A stretch of 64,000 nt of DNA from Nocardioides yefusunii (GTDB taxonomy: Bacteria; Actinomycetota; Actinomycetes; Propionibacteriales; Nocardioidaceae). The translations under genes and the position numbers were made by a program. Where the stretch lies: contig NZ_CP034929.1 in the NCBI RefSeq assembly GCF_004014875.1, forward strand, positions 2,728,001 through 2,792,000, written 5' to 3'. The notes beneath the pieces are model-generated. The model did not search any database and was not told where the DNA came from. It saw only the letters and a program-made list of their open reading frames with translations. Below, in pieces: positions 41,390 through 52,074 of the stretch; the stretch's first letter is position 1; every line of letters begins with the position of its first letter.

Positions 41390-41476
41390 AACTTTTCTCG
41401 CCCCCGCGCCGTCAGGGGGTTCCGGGGCAGGTGACACGGGAGTAGAACGGGAGATACCCACCCTCCCGGAGGAAGC

Positions 41477-41632
41477 ATGCAGACGTTGCCGCCCCGACCG
41501 CCATCGGTCGCCGTCACTCCTGACCACCGCCCCGGAGGGAGGGATGCCCTCGACCGCGATCCGGACGGAGCCGGCCTGTGCCGCGACCTGCCGCCCGAGC
41601 TCAGCCCTTCTCCCGTGGAGCCGCCCGCCTGA
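41477..41632 (+). CDS. Possible small proline-rich protein (51 aa)
   Basis: An ATG frame with a strong GGAGG at 41468-41472, four bases upstream, encodes 51 residues rich in Pro, Asp and Arg (PPRPPSVAVTPDHRPGG near the start and LPPELSPSPVEPPA at the end), with one Cys. It fills the gap between the NUDIX gene and the hairpin at 41649. Not conserved with anything I recall; support is the ribosome-binding site and position only. Confidence 0.35.
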   Translation: MQTLPPRPPSVAVTPDHRPGGRDALDRDPDGAGLCRDLPPELSPSPVEPPA

Positions 41633-41648
41633 CGAGCGGCGTAGAAGA

Positions 41649-41706
41649 ACATGCAAAGGTCCTCCATCTGGCCCTCATCAGGCCAGCGGGAGGACCTTTG
41701 CATGTT
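41649..41706. terminator. Large bidirectional hairpin terminator
   Basis: Arms of 18 bp (41649-41666 with 41689-41706) are perfect, and an inner CTGGCC/GGCCAG stem extends them around a short loop. The stop codon of the minus-strand DUF559 gene lies inside the loop. Its length is more than typical, so a palindromic repeat element is possible. Confidence 0.65.
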
Positions 41707-42553
41707 GCTGTACGTACGACCTGAGCAGGTCCCGCGTCCGATCGGGGTGCGCCACCACGTCCTCCCACGTGAAGCGCAGGACCTTCCACCCCGCCACCAC
41801 GAACCCGTTGTAGCGCTGGGCGTCCCGCACCAGACCCGACCGACTGCCGTGCCACTGGAACGAGTCGGCCTCCAGGACGAGGCGCCGTTCCACGTCGACG
41901 AGGTCGGGACGGCCGAGGAACCTCCCGTAGGAGTCCTCCACCCACACCTGCGCTCGGACCTCGAGGCCCGCGTCCAGCGCCTGGGCCCTCAGCCCTGACT
42001 CGAAGGGGTTCGCTGCCGCAGGGTCGGCCGCGAGAGCCGCGCGACGCGCTCGCGCAGCACCGCGTCCACGGACCTCGTCAGCGACCGCGACCACCCAGGC
42101 ATGGCTCCGCCCCGAACGCAGCACCGAGTCCGCCACCGCCAGCGCCTCGTCGAACGGGGCAGCACGCAGGACGTCGGCGAGCGTGCGGCGGGCCGTCGTC
42201 ATTCCGCCCACCTCCTCCTCGGCGTCCAGCGTGGACCAGTGGACGACGGCGTCCCTTCTCGCGGCCGCCGCCACCCTGCGGGTGCGCGGAACGGTGACGT
42301 GCGGCTTGTCCGGGTGCCGCAGCACCGCCCATCCGTGTCCCAGCGCAGCGCTGGCATGGGAGAGCACCCCACTCATCCCGTGTGCCATCCTCAGGTCGGC
42401 GCCCACGGTCGGCAGGGCGTAGCGCCCGCGTCCCACGGTCTCGATCCGACGTGACGAGAGGGCTGCGTCCACCGCCGCCCGCCCGCACCTCGTCACCAAC
42501 TCGGTCCGGGTGGCCACTCCCCCGAGCCGGAGCAGCACTGCGTCGACGTCCAT
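41678..42553 (-). CDS. AbiEi-like winged-helix plus DUF559 nuclease-fold protein
   Basis: A 291-residue protein. The N-terminal about 50 residues (GGVATRTELVTRCGRAAVD and IETVGRGRYALP) form a winged-helix of the AbiEi-antitoxin N-terminal type. The C-terminal DUF559 region (about 195-285) has the Vsr/PD-(D/E)XK-like pattern: Glu in NPFESGLRAQAL, Asp in GRPDLVD, Glu in VLEADSFQWHG, and a terminal GWKVLRFTWEDV strand. Such proteins are widespread in actinobacteria and uncharacterised. The start is 42553. It ends inside a large hairpin. Confidence 0.75.
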   Translation of the reverse strand: MDVDAVLLRLGGVATRTELVTRCGRAAVDAALSSRRIETVGRGRYALPTVGADLRMAHGMSGVLSHASAALGHGWAVLRHPDKPHVTVPRTRRVAAAARRDAVVHWSTLDAEEEVGGMTTARRTLADVLRAAPFDEALAVADSVLRSGRSHAWVVAVADEVRGRGAARARRAALAADPAAANPFESGLRAQALDAGLEVRAQVWVEDSYGRFLGRPDLVDVERRLVLEADSFQWHGSRSGLVRDAQRYNGFVVAGWKVLRFTWEDVVAHPDRTRDLLRSYVQQHAKVLPLA

Positions 42554-42578
42554 GCCGCGAGGGTGGCGGAAATGGCCG

Positions 42579-42608
42579 GAGCCCCCGTGGACTTCTCCAC
42601 AGGGGCTC
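42579..42608 (-). terminator. Terminator of miaB
   Basis: GAGCCCC/GGGGCTC outer stem and GTGGA/TCCAC inner stem around CTTC (42579-42591 with 42596-42608), about 35 bases after the miaB stop on the minus strand. Confidence 0.7.
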
Positions 42609-42643
42609 CGGGCCCGCGCCGCACTACGTCAGCGCAGCGAGCG

Positions 42644-44203
42644 TCAGTTGATGCCGCAGGACGGGCCCTCGGGCAGCGGCGCCGGAACACCGATGCTGGG
42701 CATGCCGAGACCGACACCCTTCGGGGTCTCGACGGGAGCGTTGGTGCGCTTCTCCCAGGCGTCACCGGCGCGGGTGCGGCGCAGGGCACGGATCGGGGCG
42801 TCGGCGATCAGGTAGTGCGGGGCACCGCGGGTGATCTCGACGGTGACCATGTCGCCGGGGCGCACGGAGTCGGCGTCCACCTGCGAGAAGTCGGCGGCGA
42901 AGTGCACCAGGCGGTTGTCGGGGGCGCGGCCCGAAAGACGCAGGGTCTCGCCGTCGCGGCGTCCCTCGCCCTCGGACACCATGAGTTCGACGACGCTGCC
43001 CTCGAGCTTCTGGTTCTCCTCGTAGGTGATCTCCTCCACCAGGGCGGCGAGGCGCTGGTAGCGGTCCTTCACCGTCGCGGGGTCGATCTGGTCCGGCATC
43101 GTCGCGGCCGGGGTTCCGGGGCGGATCGAGTACTGGAAGGTGAACGCCTGGGCGAAGCGGGCCTTGCGGACCACCTCCATGGTGTCGAGGAAGTCCTCCT
43201 CGGTCTCGCCCGGGAAGCCGACGATGATGTCGGTGGAGATCGCGGCGTTGGGGATCTGCTCGCGGACCTTGTCGAGGATGCCGAGGAACTTCTTCTGGCG
43301 GTACGAGCGGCGCATCGCCTTGAGCACGCGGTCGGAACCGGACTGCAGCGGCATGTGCAGCTGCGGCATGACGGTGGGGACCTCGGCCATCGCGGCGATC
43401 ACGTCGTCGGTGAACTCGGCCGGGTGCGGGGAGGTGAAGCGGATGCGCTCCAGGCCCTCGATCTCGCCACAGGCGCGGAGCAGCTTGGAGAACGCCTGAC
43501 GGTCGCCGAACTCGACGCCGTACGCGTTGACGTTCTGGCCGAGCAGGGTCACCTCGGTGACGCCCTCGGCGACGAGCGCCTCGATCTCGGCGAGGATCTC
43601 GCCGGGGCGGCGGTCCTGCTCCTTGCCGCGCAGCGACGGGACGATGCAGAACGTGCAGGTGTTGTTGCAGCCGACCGAGATGGAGACCCACGCCGCGTAG
43701 GCGGAGTCGCGCTTGGTGGGGAGCGTCGAGGGGAAGACCGACAGCGACTCGAGGATCTCGACCTGCGCGGCCTCCTGCGACCGGGCCCGGTCGAGGAGTG
43801 CGGGGAGGGAGCCGATGTTGTGGGTGCCGAAGACGACGTCGACCCACGGGGCCTTCTTGGTGATGGTGTCGCGGTCCTTCTGCGCCATGCAGCCACCGAC
43901 GGCGATCTGCATGCCGGGCTTCTTCGCCTTCACCGGGGCGAGGTGGCCGAGGTTGCCGTAGAGGCGGTTGTCGGCGTTCTCGCGGACGGCACAGGTGTTG
44001 AAGACGACGACGTCGGCCTGCTCACCTTCCGGCGCGGCGACGTAGCCCGCGGTCTCGAGCAGGCCGGTGAGGCGCTCGGAGTCGTGGACGTTCATCTGGC
44101 ACCCGTAGGTCTTGACCTCGTAGGTGCGCGGGGCGTCCGCGTTCTCGGTGGCGGCGGTGGCGGTCTCGAGTGCGGCGTCGGCGGCGTCAGTGGAAGCAGT
44201 CAT
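42644..44203 (-). CDS. miaB: tRNA-2-methylthio-N6-dimethylallyladenosine synthase MiaB
   Basis: A 519-residue radical-SAM enzyme that methylthiolates i6A37 made by MiaA. The UPF0004 domain begins with [15 protein letters not shown] and holds three cluster cysteines (C in [15 protein letters not shown]). The radical-SAM cluster is [10 protein letters not shown]-terminal TRAM domain covers about 395-460 ([13 protein letters not shown] and beyond). ATG 44203 is used; ATG 44227 is also in frame. The far C-terminus ends in an unusual Pro/Gly-rich tail. It is divergent from gluA. Confidence 0.95.
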   Translation of the reverse strand: MTASTDAADAALETATAATENADAPRTYEVKTYGCQMNVHDSERLTGLLETAGYVAAPEGEQADVVVFNTCAVRENADNRLYGNLGHLAPVKAKKPGMQIAVGGCMAQKDRDTITKKAPWVDVVFGTHNIGSLPALLDRARSQEAAQVEILESLSVFPSTLPTKRDSAYAAWVSISVGCNNTCTFCIVPSLRGKEQDRRPGEILAEIEALVAEGVTEVTLLGQNVNAYGVEFGDRQAFSKLLRACGEIEGLERIRFTSPHPAEFTDDVIAAMAEVPTVMPQLHMPLQSGSDRVLKAMRRSYRQKKFLGILDKVREQIPNAAISTDIIVGFPGETEEDFLDTMEVVRKARFAQAFTFQYSIRPGTPAATMPDQIDPATVKDRYQRLAALVEEITYEENQKLEGSVVELMVSEGEGRRDGETLRLSGRAPDNRLVHFAADFSQVDADSVRPGDMVTVEITRGAPHYLIADAPIRALRRTRAGDAWEKRTNAPVETPKGVGLGMPSIGVPAPLPEGPSCGIN

Positions 44204-44431
44204 GGCGTCTTCAAGGGTAAGGCTCATCCGGGTGCGCCGGGGAACCCGCACGGCACTGGCCTTCGTCACGTGGTTGCCGAATCGAGACCGGGCCGGTCTG
44301 GACGGAGCAAACGGACGGTGGGACCGTGTTTCCGTGGCTGTCGACGAGGGCCTCTGCGGAGCCCTGCCCACCCCTTTCTCGTTGATCACTCAACCATAGT
44401 CAGCGCGGGTGATCTGTGACACGTTGTAGTC

Positions 44432-45217
44432 ATGACAGCGGCTTCGGAGACACACGCGGGCACCCCTGCAGCCCCCGGCCCCGACGACCTCATCGTCGTG
44501 CGCGGCGTGAACAAGTACTACGGCAAACTGCACGCCCTCAAGGACGTCAACCTCACCGTCAAGCGCGGCGAGGTGGTGGTCATCATCGGGCCGTCCGGCT
44601 CGGGCAAGTCGACGCTGTGCCGCACGATCAACCGCCTCGAGACGATCTCCGACGGCGAGATCCTCCTCGACGGGCAGGCGCTCCCGCAGGAGGGCAAGGC
44701 GCTCGCGAAGCTGCGAGCCGAGGTCGGCATGGTCTTCCAGTCCTTCAACCTCTTCGCCCACAAGACGATCCTCGAGAACGTCACCCTCGGCCCGGTCAAG
44801 GTCCGCGGGATGGCGAAGGACGCCGCCGACACCCTCGGCCGGGACCTCCTGGAGCGCGTGGGCGTCGAGTCGCAGGTGCTGAAGTACCCCGCCCAACTCT
44901 CCGGCGGCCAGCAGCAACGCGTCGCGATCGCGCGGGCCCTGGCGATGGAACCCAAGGCGATCCTCTTCGACGAGCCGACTTCCGCCCTCGATCCCGAGAT
45001 GATCAACGAGGTCCTCGACGTCATGGTCGACCTCGCCAAGAAGGGCATGACGATGATCGTCGTCACCCACGAGATGGGGTTCGCCCGCACTGCCGCCGAC
45101 CGCGTCGTCTTCATGGCCGACGGCGCGATCGTCGAGGAGAACACGCCGGAGGAGTTCTTCAACAACCCGCGCAGCGAGCGCGCCAAGGACTTCCTGTCCA
45201 AGATCCTCACCCACTGA
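44432..45217 (+). CDS. gluA: Glutamate ABC transporter ATP-binding protein
   Basis: A 261-residue ATPase of the polar amino acid ABC importer class. Walker A is GPSGSGKST, the Q-loop lies in [13 protein letters not shown], the signature is [15 protein letters not shown], and Walker B is [14 protein letters not shown] with a switch histidine in VVTHEMGFA. It is the first gene of gluABCD, a block next to miaB in many actinobacteria. The promoter should lie in the 228 bases between miaB and gluA. Substrate glutamate (and perhaps other acidic amino acids) is inferred from synteny. Confidence 0.93.
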   Translation: MTAASETHAGTPAAPGPDDLIVVRGVNKYYGKLHALKDVNLTVKRGEVVVIIGPSGSGKSTLCRTINRLETISDGEILLDGQALPQEGKALAKLRAEVGMVFQSFNLFAHKTILENVTLGPVKVRGMAKDAADTLGRDLLERVGVESQVLKYPAQLSGGQQQRVAIARALAMEPKAILFDEPTSALDPEMINEVLDVMVDLAKKGMTMIVVTHEMGFARTAADRVVFMADGAIVEENTPEEFFNNPRSERAKDFLSKILTH

Positions 45218-45275
45218 CCACCGCTGGACGCCGGCGTGTGGGACGCCGGTGACGACTCGACCTAGGGAGACTCCG

Positions 45276-46160
45276 ATGCGATTCACCACCACCAAGGCAT
45301 TCGTGCTCTGTGCAGGACTCGGACTGGCACTCACCGCCTGCGGCGAGGCAGGCAACAGCGGCGGCGGTGACGTCGACGTCGACGTGGCCAAGGACGCCGC
45401 GTCGTCGTTCGCCGACGGCAGCCGCATGAAGGAACTCGCCGAGGACGGAAAGATCACCATCGGCGTGAAGTTCGACCAGCCCGGCATCGGGTTCAAGGGC
45501 GCCACCGACGACCAGCCGCAGGGCTTCGACCCCGAGGTCGGCCGGATCCTGGCGGCCTCGCTGGGCATCGAGTCGGACAAGATCGTCTGGAAGGAGACGA
45601 TCTCCGACAACCGTGAGCCGTTCCTCCAGGCCGGCGAGGTCGACATCGTGATCGCGTCGTACTCGATCACCGACGAGCGTCGCAAGGTCGTCGGGCAGGC
45701 CGGCCCCTACTACGTCACCGGCCAGCAACTCCTCGTCGCCAAGGACAGCTCGATCTCCACCCTGGCCGACGTCAAGGGCAAGGAGGTCTGTTCGGTGACC
45801 GGCTCGACGTCCCTGGACAACATCAAGAAGGAAGGCGCGGTCCCCCGCGGCTTCGACACCTACTCCGAGTGCGTCGACCAGGTCGTCGACGGCGCGGTGG
45901 ACGCGATGACCACCGACGGCGCGATCCTCATGGGGTACGCCGCCGAGCAGCCCGACGCACTCAAGGTCGCGGTCGACCCGTTCAGCGAGGAGCGCTACGG
46001 CGTCGGCTACAGCAAGGACCACCCCGAGATGTGCCAGTGGATCGTCGACGCCCTGAAGAAGTCGCAGGACGACGGCGTCTGGGCCAAGGCCTTCGAGGCG
46101 ACGCTGGGCAAGTCGGGCGTGGAGACTCCCACCCCGCCGAGCGCCGACGCCTGCTCCTGA
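45276..46160 (+). CDS. gluB: Glutamate ABC transporter substrate-binding lipoprotein
   Basis: A 294-residue periplasmic-binding-type protein. The signal peptide ends with the lipobox LTACGE, so it is membrane-anchored by lipid. SBP_bac_3 features are KITIGVKFDQPGIGFKG, DQPQGFDPEVGRILA, VDIVIASYSITDERRKVV and YYVTGQQLLVAKDSS. ATG 45276 has AGGGAGA upstream. It lies 58 bases after gluA and 86 before gluC. Confidence 0.92.
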   Translation: MRFTTTKAFVLCAGLGLALTACGEAGNSGGGDVDVDVAKDAASSFADGSRMKELAEDGKITIGVKFDQPGIGFKGATDDQPQGFDPEVGRILAASLGIESDKIVWKETISDNREPFLQAGEVDIVIASYSITDERRKVVGQAGPYYVTGQQLLVAKDSSISTLADVKGKEVCSVTGSTSLDNIKKEGAVPRGFDTYSECVDQVVDGAVDAMTTDGAILMGYAAEQPDALKVAVDPFSEERYGVGYSKDHPEMCQWIVDALKKSQDDGVWAKAFEATLGKSGVETPTPPSADACS

Positions 46161-46246
46161 GTCCGACCCCGGCCTGCACGGCCATCCGTTGAGGTGACCG
46201 GCGGCGCATCGTCGCCGCCGGTCCCCGGCCGAGAGGAGACCGCTTC

Positions 46247-46936
46247 GTGGACGCGGTGTTCAGCAACTTCGACGAGTACCTCAAGGCGTTCTCCCTGACG
46301 ATCGCGCTGTTCGTGGTCTCGGGGATCGGCGCCCTGGTGTTCGGCACGATCCTGGCGTCGTTCCGGGTGGGGCCGGTGCCGCTGCTGCGGGGCTTCGCCT
46401 CGCTGTACGTGACGCTGGTGCGCAACACGCCCCTGCTGATGATCTTCGTGCTCTTCGCGATCGGCGGGGTCCGGATCGGCTGGAACTTCAAGTTCGTCGA
46501 GGACATCGAGGTCTTCGGCTGGAACGCGTCGGCCTTCTTCGTCCGTTCCTGCATCGCGCTGACCGTCTACACCTCGGCCTTCGTGTGCGAGGCGCTGCGC
46601 TCGGGAGTGAACTCCGTCGACCTGGGGCAGGCCGAGGCAGCCCGGGCGATCGGGCTGCCGTTCATGAAGGTGATGACGCTGGTGGTGCTTCCCCAAGCGT
46701 TCCGGGCAGTGATCGGGCCGATGACGAGCGTGATCGTGGCCCTGATCAAGAACACCTCGGTGGCTGCGGCGTTCGGCATGGCGGAGGCCACCGCGACGAT
46801 GCGCATCTTCACCAACAACAACGCTGACGAACGTCTGGGCATCTTCCTGATGTTCGCGATCGGCTACGTCGTCATCGTCGAGGTGGTCGCGTTCAGCTCC
46901 TACGCCCTCGAGCGGAAGATGAAGGTGGCCCGATGA
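46247..46936 (+). CDS. gluC: Glutamate ABC transporter permease, first subunit
   Basis: A 229-residue HisM-type permease with five membrane helices. The EAA loop, where the ATPase docks, is AEAARAIGLPFMKVMTLVVLP. The YVTLVRNTPLLMIF segment is typical of polar amino acid permeases. GTG 46247 has GAGAGGAG upstream. Its end overlaps the gluD start by four bases (ATGA), indicating translational coupling. Confidence 0.92.
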   Translation: MDAVFSNFDEYLKAFSLTIALFVVSGIGALVFGTILASFRVGPVPLLRGFASLYVTLVRNTPLLMIFVLFAIGGVRIGWNFKFVEDIEVFGWNASAFFVRSCIALTVYTSAFVCEALRSGVNSVDLGQAEAARAIGLPFMKVMTLVVLPQAFRAVIGPMTSVIVALIKNTSVAAAFGMAEATATMRIFTNNNADERLGIFLMFAIGYVVIVEVVAFSSYALERKMKVAR

Positions 46937-47796
46937 GTGCCGGTGTCCTGTTCGACGCCCCCGGCCCCCGGACGAAGGTCCGGCACCGGATCTACGGCGT
47001 CCTCGCCCTGGTGGCACTGGTCGCGCTGGTGGGCGTGGTTGCGAAGCGGCTCTACGACTACGGCCAGTTCGAGTACTCACTGTGGGAGTACTTCGTCACC
47101 CCCGACTATCTGAGGGTCATCTTCTCGGCGCTCCTCGACACCCTCGCCATGGCGGTCTTCGCGATCGTGCTGGCCGTCGTCTTCGGTGTCCTGTTCGGCA
47201 TCGGGAAGCTGTCCGACCACGTGTGGGTGCGGTGGCCGTGCTGGCTGGTGGTGGAGTTCTTCCGTGCCGTGCCGGTGCTGCTGATGATGATCTTCTTCTT
47301 CTTCTGGTTCTCGATCGGCGGCGGACCGCTGACCCCGTTCTGGGTGGTCGTGGTGTCGCTGACGCTCTACAACGGTTCGGTGTTGGCCGAGGTGGTGCGG
47401 GCCGGCATCAACGCAGTGCCACGTGGCCAGGCCGAGGCGGCGTACGCGATCGGCATGCGCAAGACCCAGGTGATGACGCACGTGCAGTTGCCCCAGGGCG
47501 TGAAGATGATGCTCCCGGCACTGATCAGCCAGATGGTGGTGGCGCTCAAGGACACCTCGCTGGGCTACTACATCACCGCGCCCGGCCTGACGTACGCCTA
47601 CAAGATCATCTCCACCGAGGGCCGCAACCACATCCCCACCGCGATCGTCGTCACGGCGCTCTACATCGCGGTGAACCTGCTGCTGACCTGGCTGGCCACC
47701 GTCGTGCAGAAGAAGCTGGTGGGCGAGAAGAAGATCCTCGACGTCCCGGCCGCGGGTGCTGCCGGGGACGCGAGCAGCGGCGCCAAGGTCGGCTGA
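46933..47796 (+). CDS. gluD: Glutamate ABC transporter permease, second subunit
   Basis: A 287-residue permease with five membrane helices and the EAA loop AEAAYAIGMRKTQVMTHVQLP. VEFFRAVPVLLMMIFFFFW corresponds to the conserved helix preceding it. A hydrophilic C-terminal tail of about 30 residues (Lys then Ala/Gly-rich) is common in actinobacterial GluD. It is coupled to gluC by overlap and followed after 62 bases by a TetR gene. Confidence 0.92.
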   Translation: MSAGVLFDAPGPRTKVRHRIYGVLALVALVALVGVVAKRLYDYGQFEYSLWEYFVTPDYLRVIFSALLDTLAMAVFAIVLAVVFGVLFGIGKLSDHVWVRWPCWLVVEFFRAVPVLLMMIFFFFWFSIGGGPLTPFWVVVVSLTLYNGSVLAEVVRAGINAVPRGQAEAAYAIGMRKTQVMTHVQLPQGVKMMLPALISQMVVALKDTSLGYYITAPGLTYAYKIISTEGRNHIPTAIVVTALYIAVNLLLTWLATVVQKKLVGEKKILDVPAAGAAGDASSGAKVG

Positions 47797-47858
47797 TCAG
47801 GAAGCTCGGAGTCTCCGTCGACGCCACGGACCCGCTGCTCACGGGGCATGCTGAGGAG

Positions 47859-48485
47859 GTGAGCAAGCGGGCGACGAAGCGAATGACCGGCGCGGAACGA
47901 CGCGAGCAACTGATCGACGTCGCCCGGACGGTGTTCGCCGAGCGCGGGTTCGAGGGCGCAGCGATCGAGGAGATCGCGGCGCGGGCCGAGGTCTCCAAGC
48001 CGGTGGTCTACGAGCACTTCGGGGGCAAGGAGGGGCTCTACGCCGTCGTCGTCGACCGTGAGGTCACGCAGTTGCTGACGATGATGCGGGGTGCGCTCAC
48101 CGACGGTGGGCCGCGTCAGTTGTTGGAGGCCTCAGCGCTGTCGCTGTTGGACTACATCGAGTCCCACCCGGACGGTTTCCGGATCCTGGTGCGCGACACC
48201 CCGATCGGTTCTTCCACCGCGACGTTCCAGTCGATCATCGGCGACGTCGCCTCGAGGGTCGAGGGCATCTTGGCCGACGCGTTCAAGGCGCGAAAGCTCG
48301 ACCACCGTGCGGCCCCCATGTACACGCAGATGCTGATCGGGGCGACGGTCTCGCTGGGCCAGTGGTGGATGGACACCCGCAAGCCGGCCAAGGAGGTCGT
48401 GGCTGCGCACCTGGTCAACCTGACCTGGCACGGGCTGGACGGACTGGTCGCGAAGCCGACCCTGAGGATGCTCGACAAGGACTGA
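47859..48485 (+). CDS. TetR-family transcriptional regulator
   Basis: A 208-residue repressor. The N-terminal helix-turn-helix contains REQLIDVARTVFAERGFEGAA, IEEIAARAEVSKPVVYEHFGGK and EGLYAVV. The C-terminal helices hold WWMDTRKPAKEVVAAHL, typical of a subgroup near actinobacterial ABC and biosynthetic genes. GTG 47859 sits directly after GAGGAG, an unusually tight spacing; ATG 47883 is an alternative. It is co-directional with gluABCD but 62 bases apart, so it may be a separate unit. Confidence 0.85.
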   Translation: MSKRATKRMTGAERREQLIDVARTVFAERGFEGAAIEEIAARAEVSKPVVYEHFGGKEGLYAVVVDREVTQLLTMMRGALTDGGPRQLLEASALSLLDYIESHPDGFRILVRDTPIGSSTATFQSIIGDVASRVEGILADAFKARKLDHRAAPMYTQMLIGATVSLGQWWMDTRKPAKEVVAAHLVNLTWHGLDGLVAKPTLRMLDKD

Positions 48486-48544
48486 GCCGGCGCACCGGGC
48501 GGCGCCACGTCGTCCCGGATCTCTCGACGCCTCTGTTTCACGAC

Positions 48545-48559
48545 ATCAAGATTCTCGAT
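48545..48559 (+). promoter_or_regulatory. Palindrome, putative MarR operator
   Basis: ATCAAGATTCTCGAT (48545-48559) is a near-palindrome of the form ATC-N-AGA-N-TCT-N-GAT, like sites bound by MarR-family proteins. It lies 29 bases before the MarR gene start, so autoregulation is likely. Confidence 0.5.
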
Positions 48560-48587
48560 CGACGACGTCAGGGTTAGGGTGGTTCCC

Positions 48588-49073
48588 ATGCGAGACGAAG
48601 TCGACGAGCTGGTGGCCGCCTGGGCACGCGAGCGTGCCGACCTCGACCTGATGCCCGTCGAGGTGTTCAGCCGCATCGGTCGCCTCTCGCGCCATCTGGA
48701 TCTCGCCCGCAAGGGGGCCTTCGCCGCCAGCGGCATCGAGTCGTGGGAGTTCGACGTGCTCGCCGCCCTGCGTCGCGCCGGCGCCCCCTACGAGCTCTCG
48801 CCGGGCAAGTTGCTGCGCGAGACGCTGGTGACGTCGGGGACGATGACCAACCGCGTCGACCGCCTCACCGCCCGCGGGTTCGTCGAGCGCCTGCCCGACC
48901 CCAACGACCGGCGAGGCGTCCTGGTTCGCCTGACCCCGGAGGGCAAGGTCGCCGTCGACGACGCCTTCGAGGCACTGCTCACCGCCGAGCGAGCCCTGAT
49001 GCCTGACCTCGACGACGCCGAGCGCGAGACGCTCGCGACGCTGCTGCGGCGTCTGCTCGAGCCCTTCTCCTGA
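48588..49073 (+). CDS. MarR-family transcriptional regulator
   Basis: A 161-residue winged-helix regulator. The wing region is LVTSGTMTNRVDRLTARGFVERLPDPNDRRGVLVRLTPEG, the MarR recognition helix plus beta-wing with the D-R-R motif. The N-terminal helix contains GRLSRHLDLARKGAFAASG. ATG 48588 is preferred; a GTG at 48579 is in frame. A palindrome lies just upstream. No efflux or catabolic gene is divergently placed, so its target is unknown. Confidence 0.87.
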   Translation: MRDEVDELVAAWARERADLDLMPVEVFSRIGRLSRHLDLARKGAFAASGIESWEFDVLAALRRAGAPYELSPGKLLRETLVTSGTMTNRVDRLTARGFVERLPDPNDRRGVLVRLTPEGKVAVDDAFEALLTAERALMPDLDDAERETLATLLRRLLEPFS

Positions 49074-49105
49074 CGCGTCCCCTCCTCGAACCGCCGCGAC
49101 GCCGC

Positions 49106-49219
49106 GGACGTCATAAGGATCAAGGTCTGGAACCCCGGATTCCTATGACGTCCCGAAGCACCAACGCCGCGGACGTCATAGGAATCGAGGCCCAGGGCCC
49201 CGGATTCCTATGACGTCCG
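49106..49219. repeat. Two tandem copies of a long palindromic element
   Basis: Copy 1 has arms GGACGTCATAAGGATC (49106-49121) and GATTCCTATGACGTCC (49138-49153). Copy 2 has perfect 16-bp arms GGACGTCATAGGAATC (49171-49186) and GATTCCTATGACGTCC (49204-49219). The copies are 65 bp apart and differ mostly in the loop. They sit between the MarR gene and the convergent ABC-F gene. Confidence 0.9.
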
Positions 49220-49225
49220 GCGGAG

Positions 49226-49257
49226 GGTGAAGGGGTGAAGGGGTGAAGGGGTGAGGG
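49226..49257. repeat. Octamer tandem repeat (GGTGAAGG, four units)
   Basis: Three perfect GGTGAAGG units and a fourth variant GGTGAGGG run from 49226 to 49257, ending just before the ABC-F stop codon. Length variation between strains would be expected. Confidence 0.9.
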
Positions 49258-49258
49258 G

Positions 49259-51079
<1,821 letters not shown>

Positions 51080-51124
51080 CGGTTCGTTTCTCTCAGCAGC
51101 ACGGGAGGAAAGGTCAGCAGGACG

Positions 51125-52072
51125 TCAGGCGACGACGTGGGCGCCGGCCACGGGGCCGTGGGCGGTCAACGCGGTGTGGCCGCTGGCGCGCAGTTCCCCG
51201 GCGACCGCGCGGGCGGACTCCGCGGACTCGCACAGGAAGACGCAGGTGGGCCCGGAGCCCGAGACCATGCCGCGCAGCGCGCCGGCAGCCTCGCCCTCGG
51301 CGATCAGTTCGCCCAGGTCGGGACGCAGGTCGACGGCGGCGGCCTGGAGGTCGTTGTGCAGGGCAGTGGCCAGGACGTGCGGGTCGCCGGAGGCCAGGGC
51401 CTTGAGCAGACGCTCGGCCGGGGCAGGCTCGGGTGAGGCGTCGGGGAACATCGCATCCCAGTGCCGGTAGACGGCCGGGGTGGAGAGCCCGCCGACGGCC
51501 GGGACCACGACCCAGGCCCACGCGCCGTCGTCGTCGACCGGGGTGACGACCTCCCCGCGGCCGACACCGCGGGCGGTGCCACCGATCAGAGAGAACGGAA
51601 TGTCGGACCCGAGACGGGCCGCGAGGTCGAGGAGGACCTCGTCGGGAGTCTCCAGGTTCCAGAGCCGGTCGAGGGCGACGAACGCGGCAGCGGCGTCGGC
51701 GGATCCGCCGGCCATGCCACCGGCGACCGGGATCGCCTTGGAGACCTCGACGTGAGCGGCCGGAGCCACTCCCCCAGAACGTTCGGCCCCACGACGCTCG
51801 GAGCAGAGCAGGTCAGCGACCTTGTCGACGATGTTCTCACCGGGGCCGGGCAGCTCGACGGCGCCCAGCGCCGGGTCGACGACGGTGCTCAGCGACCAGT
51901 CGTCGGCCTCGGTGGCGGTGAGGTCGTCGTAGAGGCTGACGGCCTGGTAGACGGTGTCGAGCGGGTGGAAACCGTCCTCGCGCGGCGCGCCGACGCCGAG
52001 GTGCAGGTTGATCTTGGCTGCGGCGCGGACCGTCAGTCGGCGCGGGTCGGTGAGGGGCCGAGGATCGGTCAC
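51125..52072 (-). CDS. ispE: 4-diphosphocytidyl-2-C-methyl-D-erythritol kinase
   Basis: A 315-residue GHMP kinase of the MEP isoprenoid pathway. AAAKINLHLGVGAPREDGFHPL is the N-terminal motif, PVAGGMAGGSADAAAAF is the ATP-binding GHMP loop, and MVSGSGPTCVFL is the C-terminal motif. The GTG start at 52072 lies two bases from the ksgA stop, so ksgA and ispE are probably one transcript. The next gene downstream is the ABC-F ATPase. Confidence 0.95.
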   Translation of the reverse strand: MTDPRPLTDPRRLTVRAAAKINLHLGVGAPREDGFHPLDTVYQAVSLYDDLTATEADDWSLSTVVDPALGAVELPGPGENIVDKVADLLCSERRGAERSGGVAPAAHVEVSKAIPVAGGMAGGSADAAAAFVALDRLWNLETPDEVLLDLAARLGSDIPFSLIGGTARGVGRGEVVTPVDDDGAWAWVVVPAVGGLSTPAVYRHWDAMFPDASPEPAPAERLLKALASGDPHVLATALHNDLQAAAVDLRPDLGELIAEGEAAGALRGMVSGSGPTCVFLCESAESARAVAGELRASGHTALTAHGPVAGAHVVA

Positions 52073-52074
52073 GC

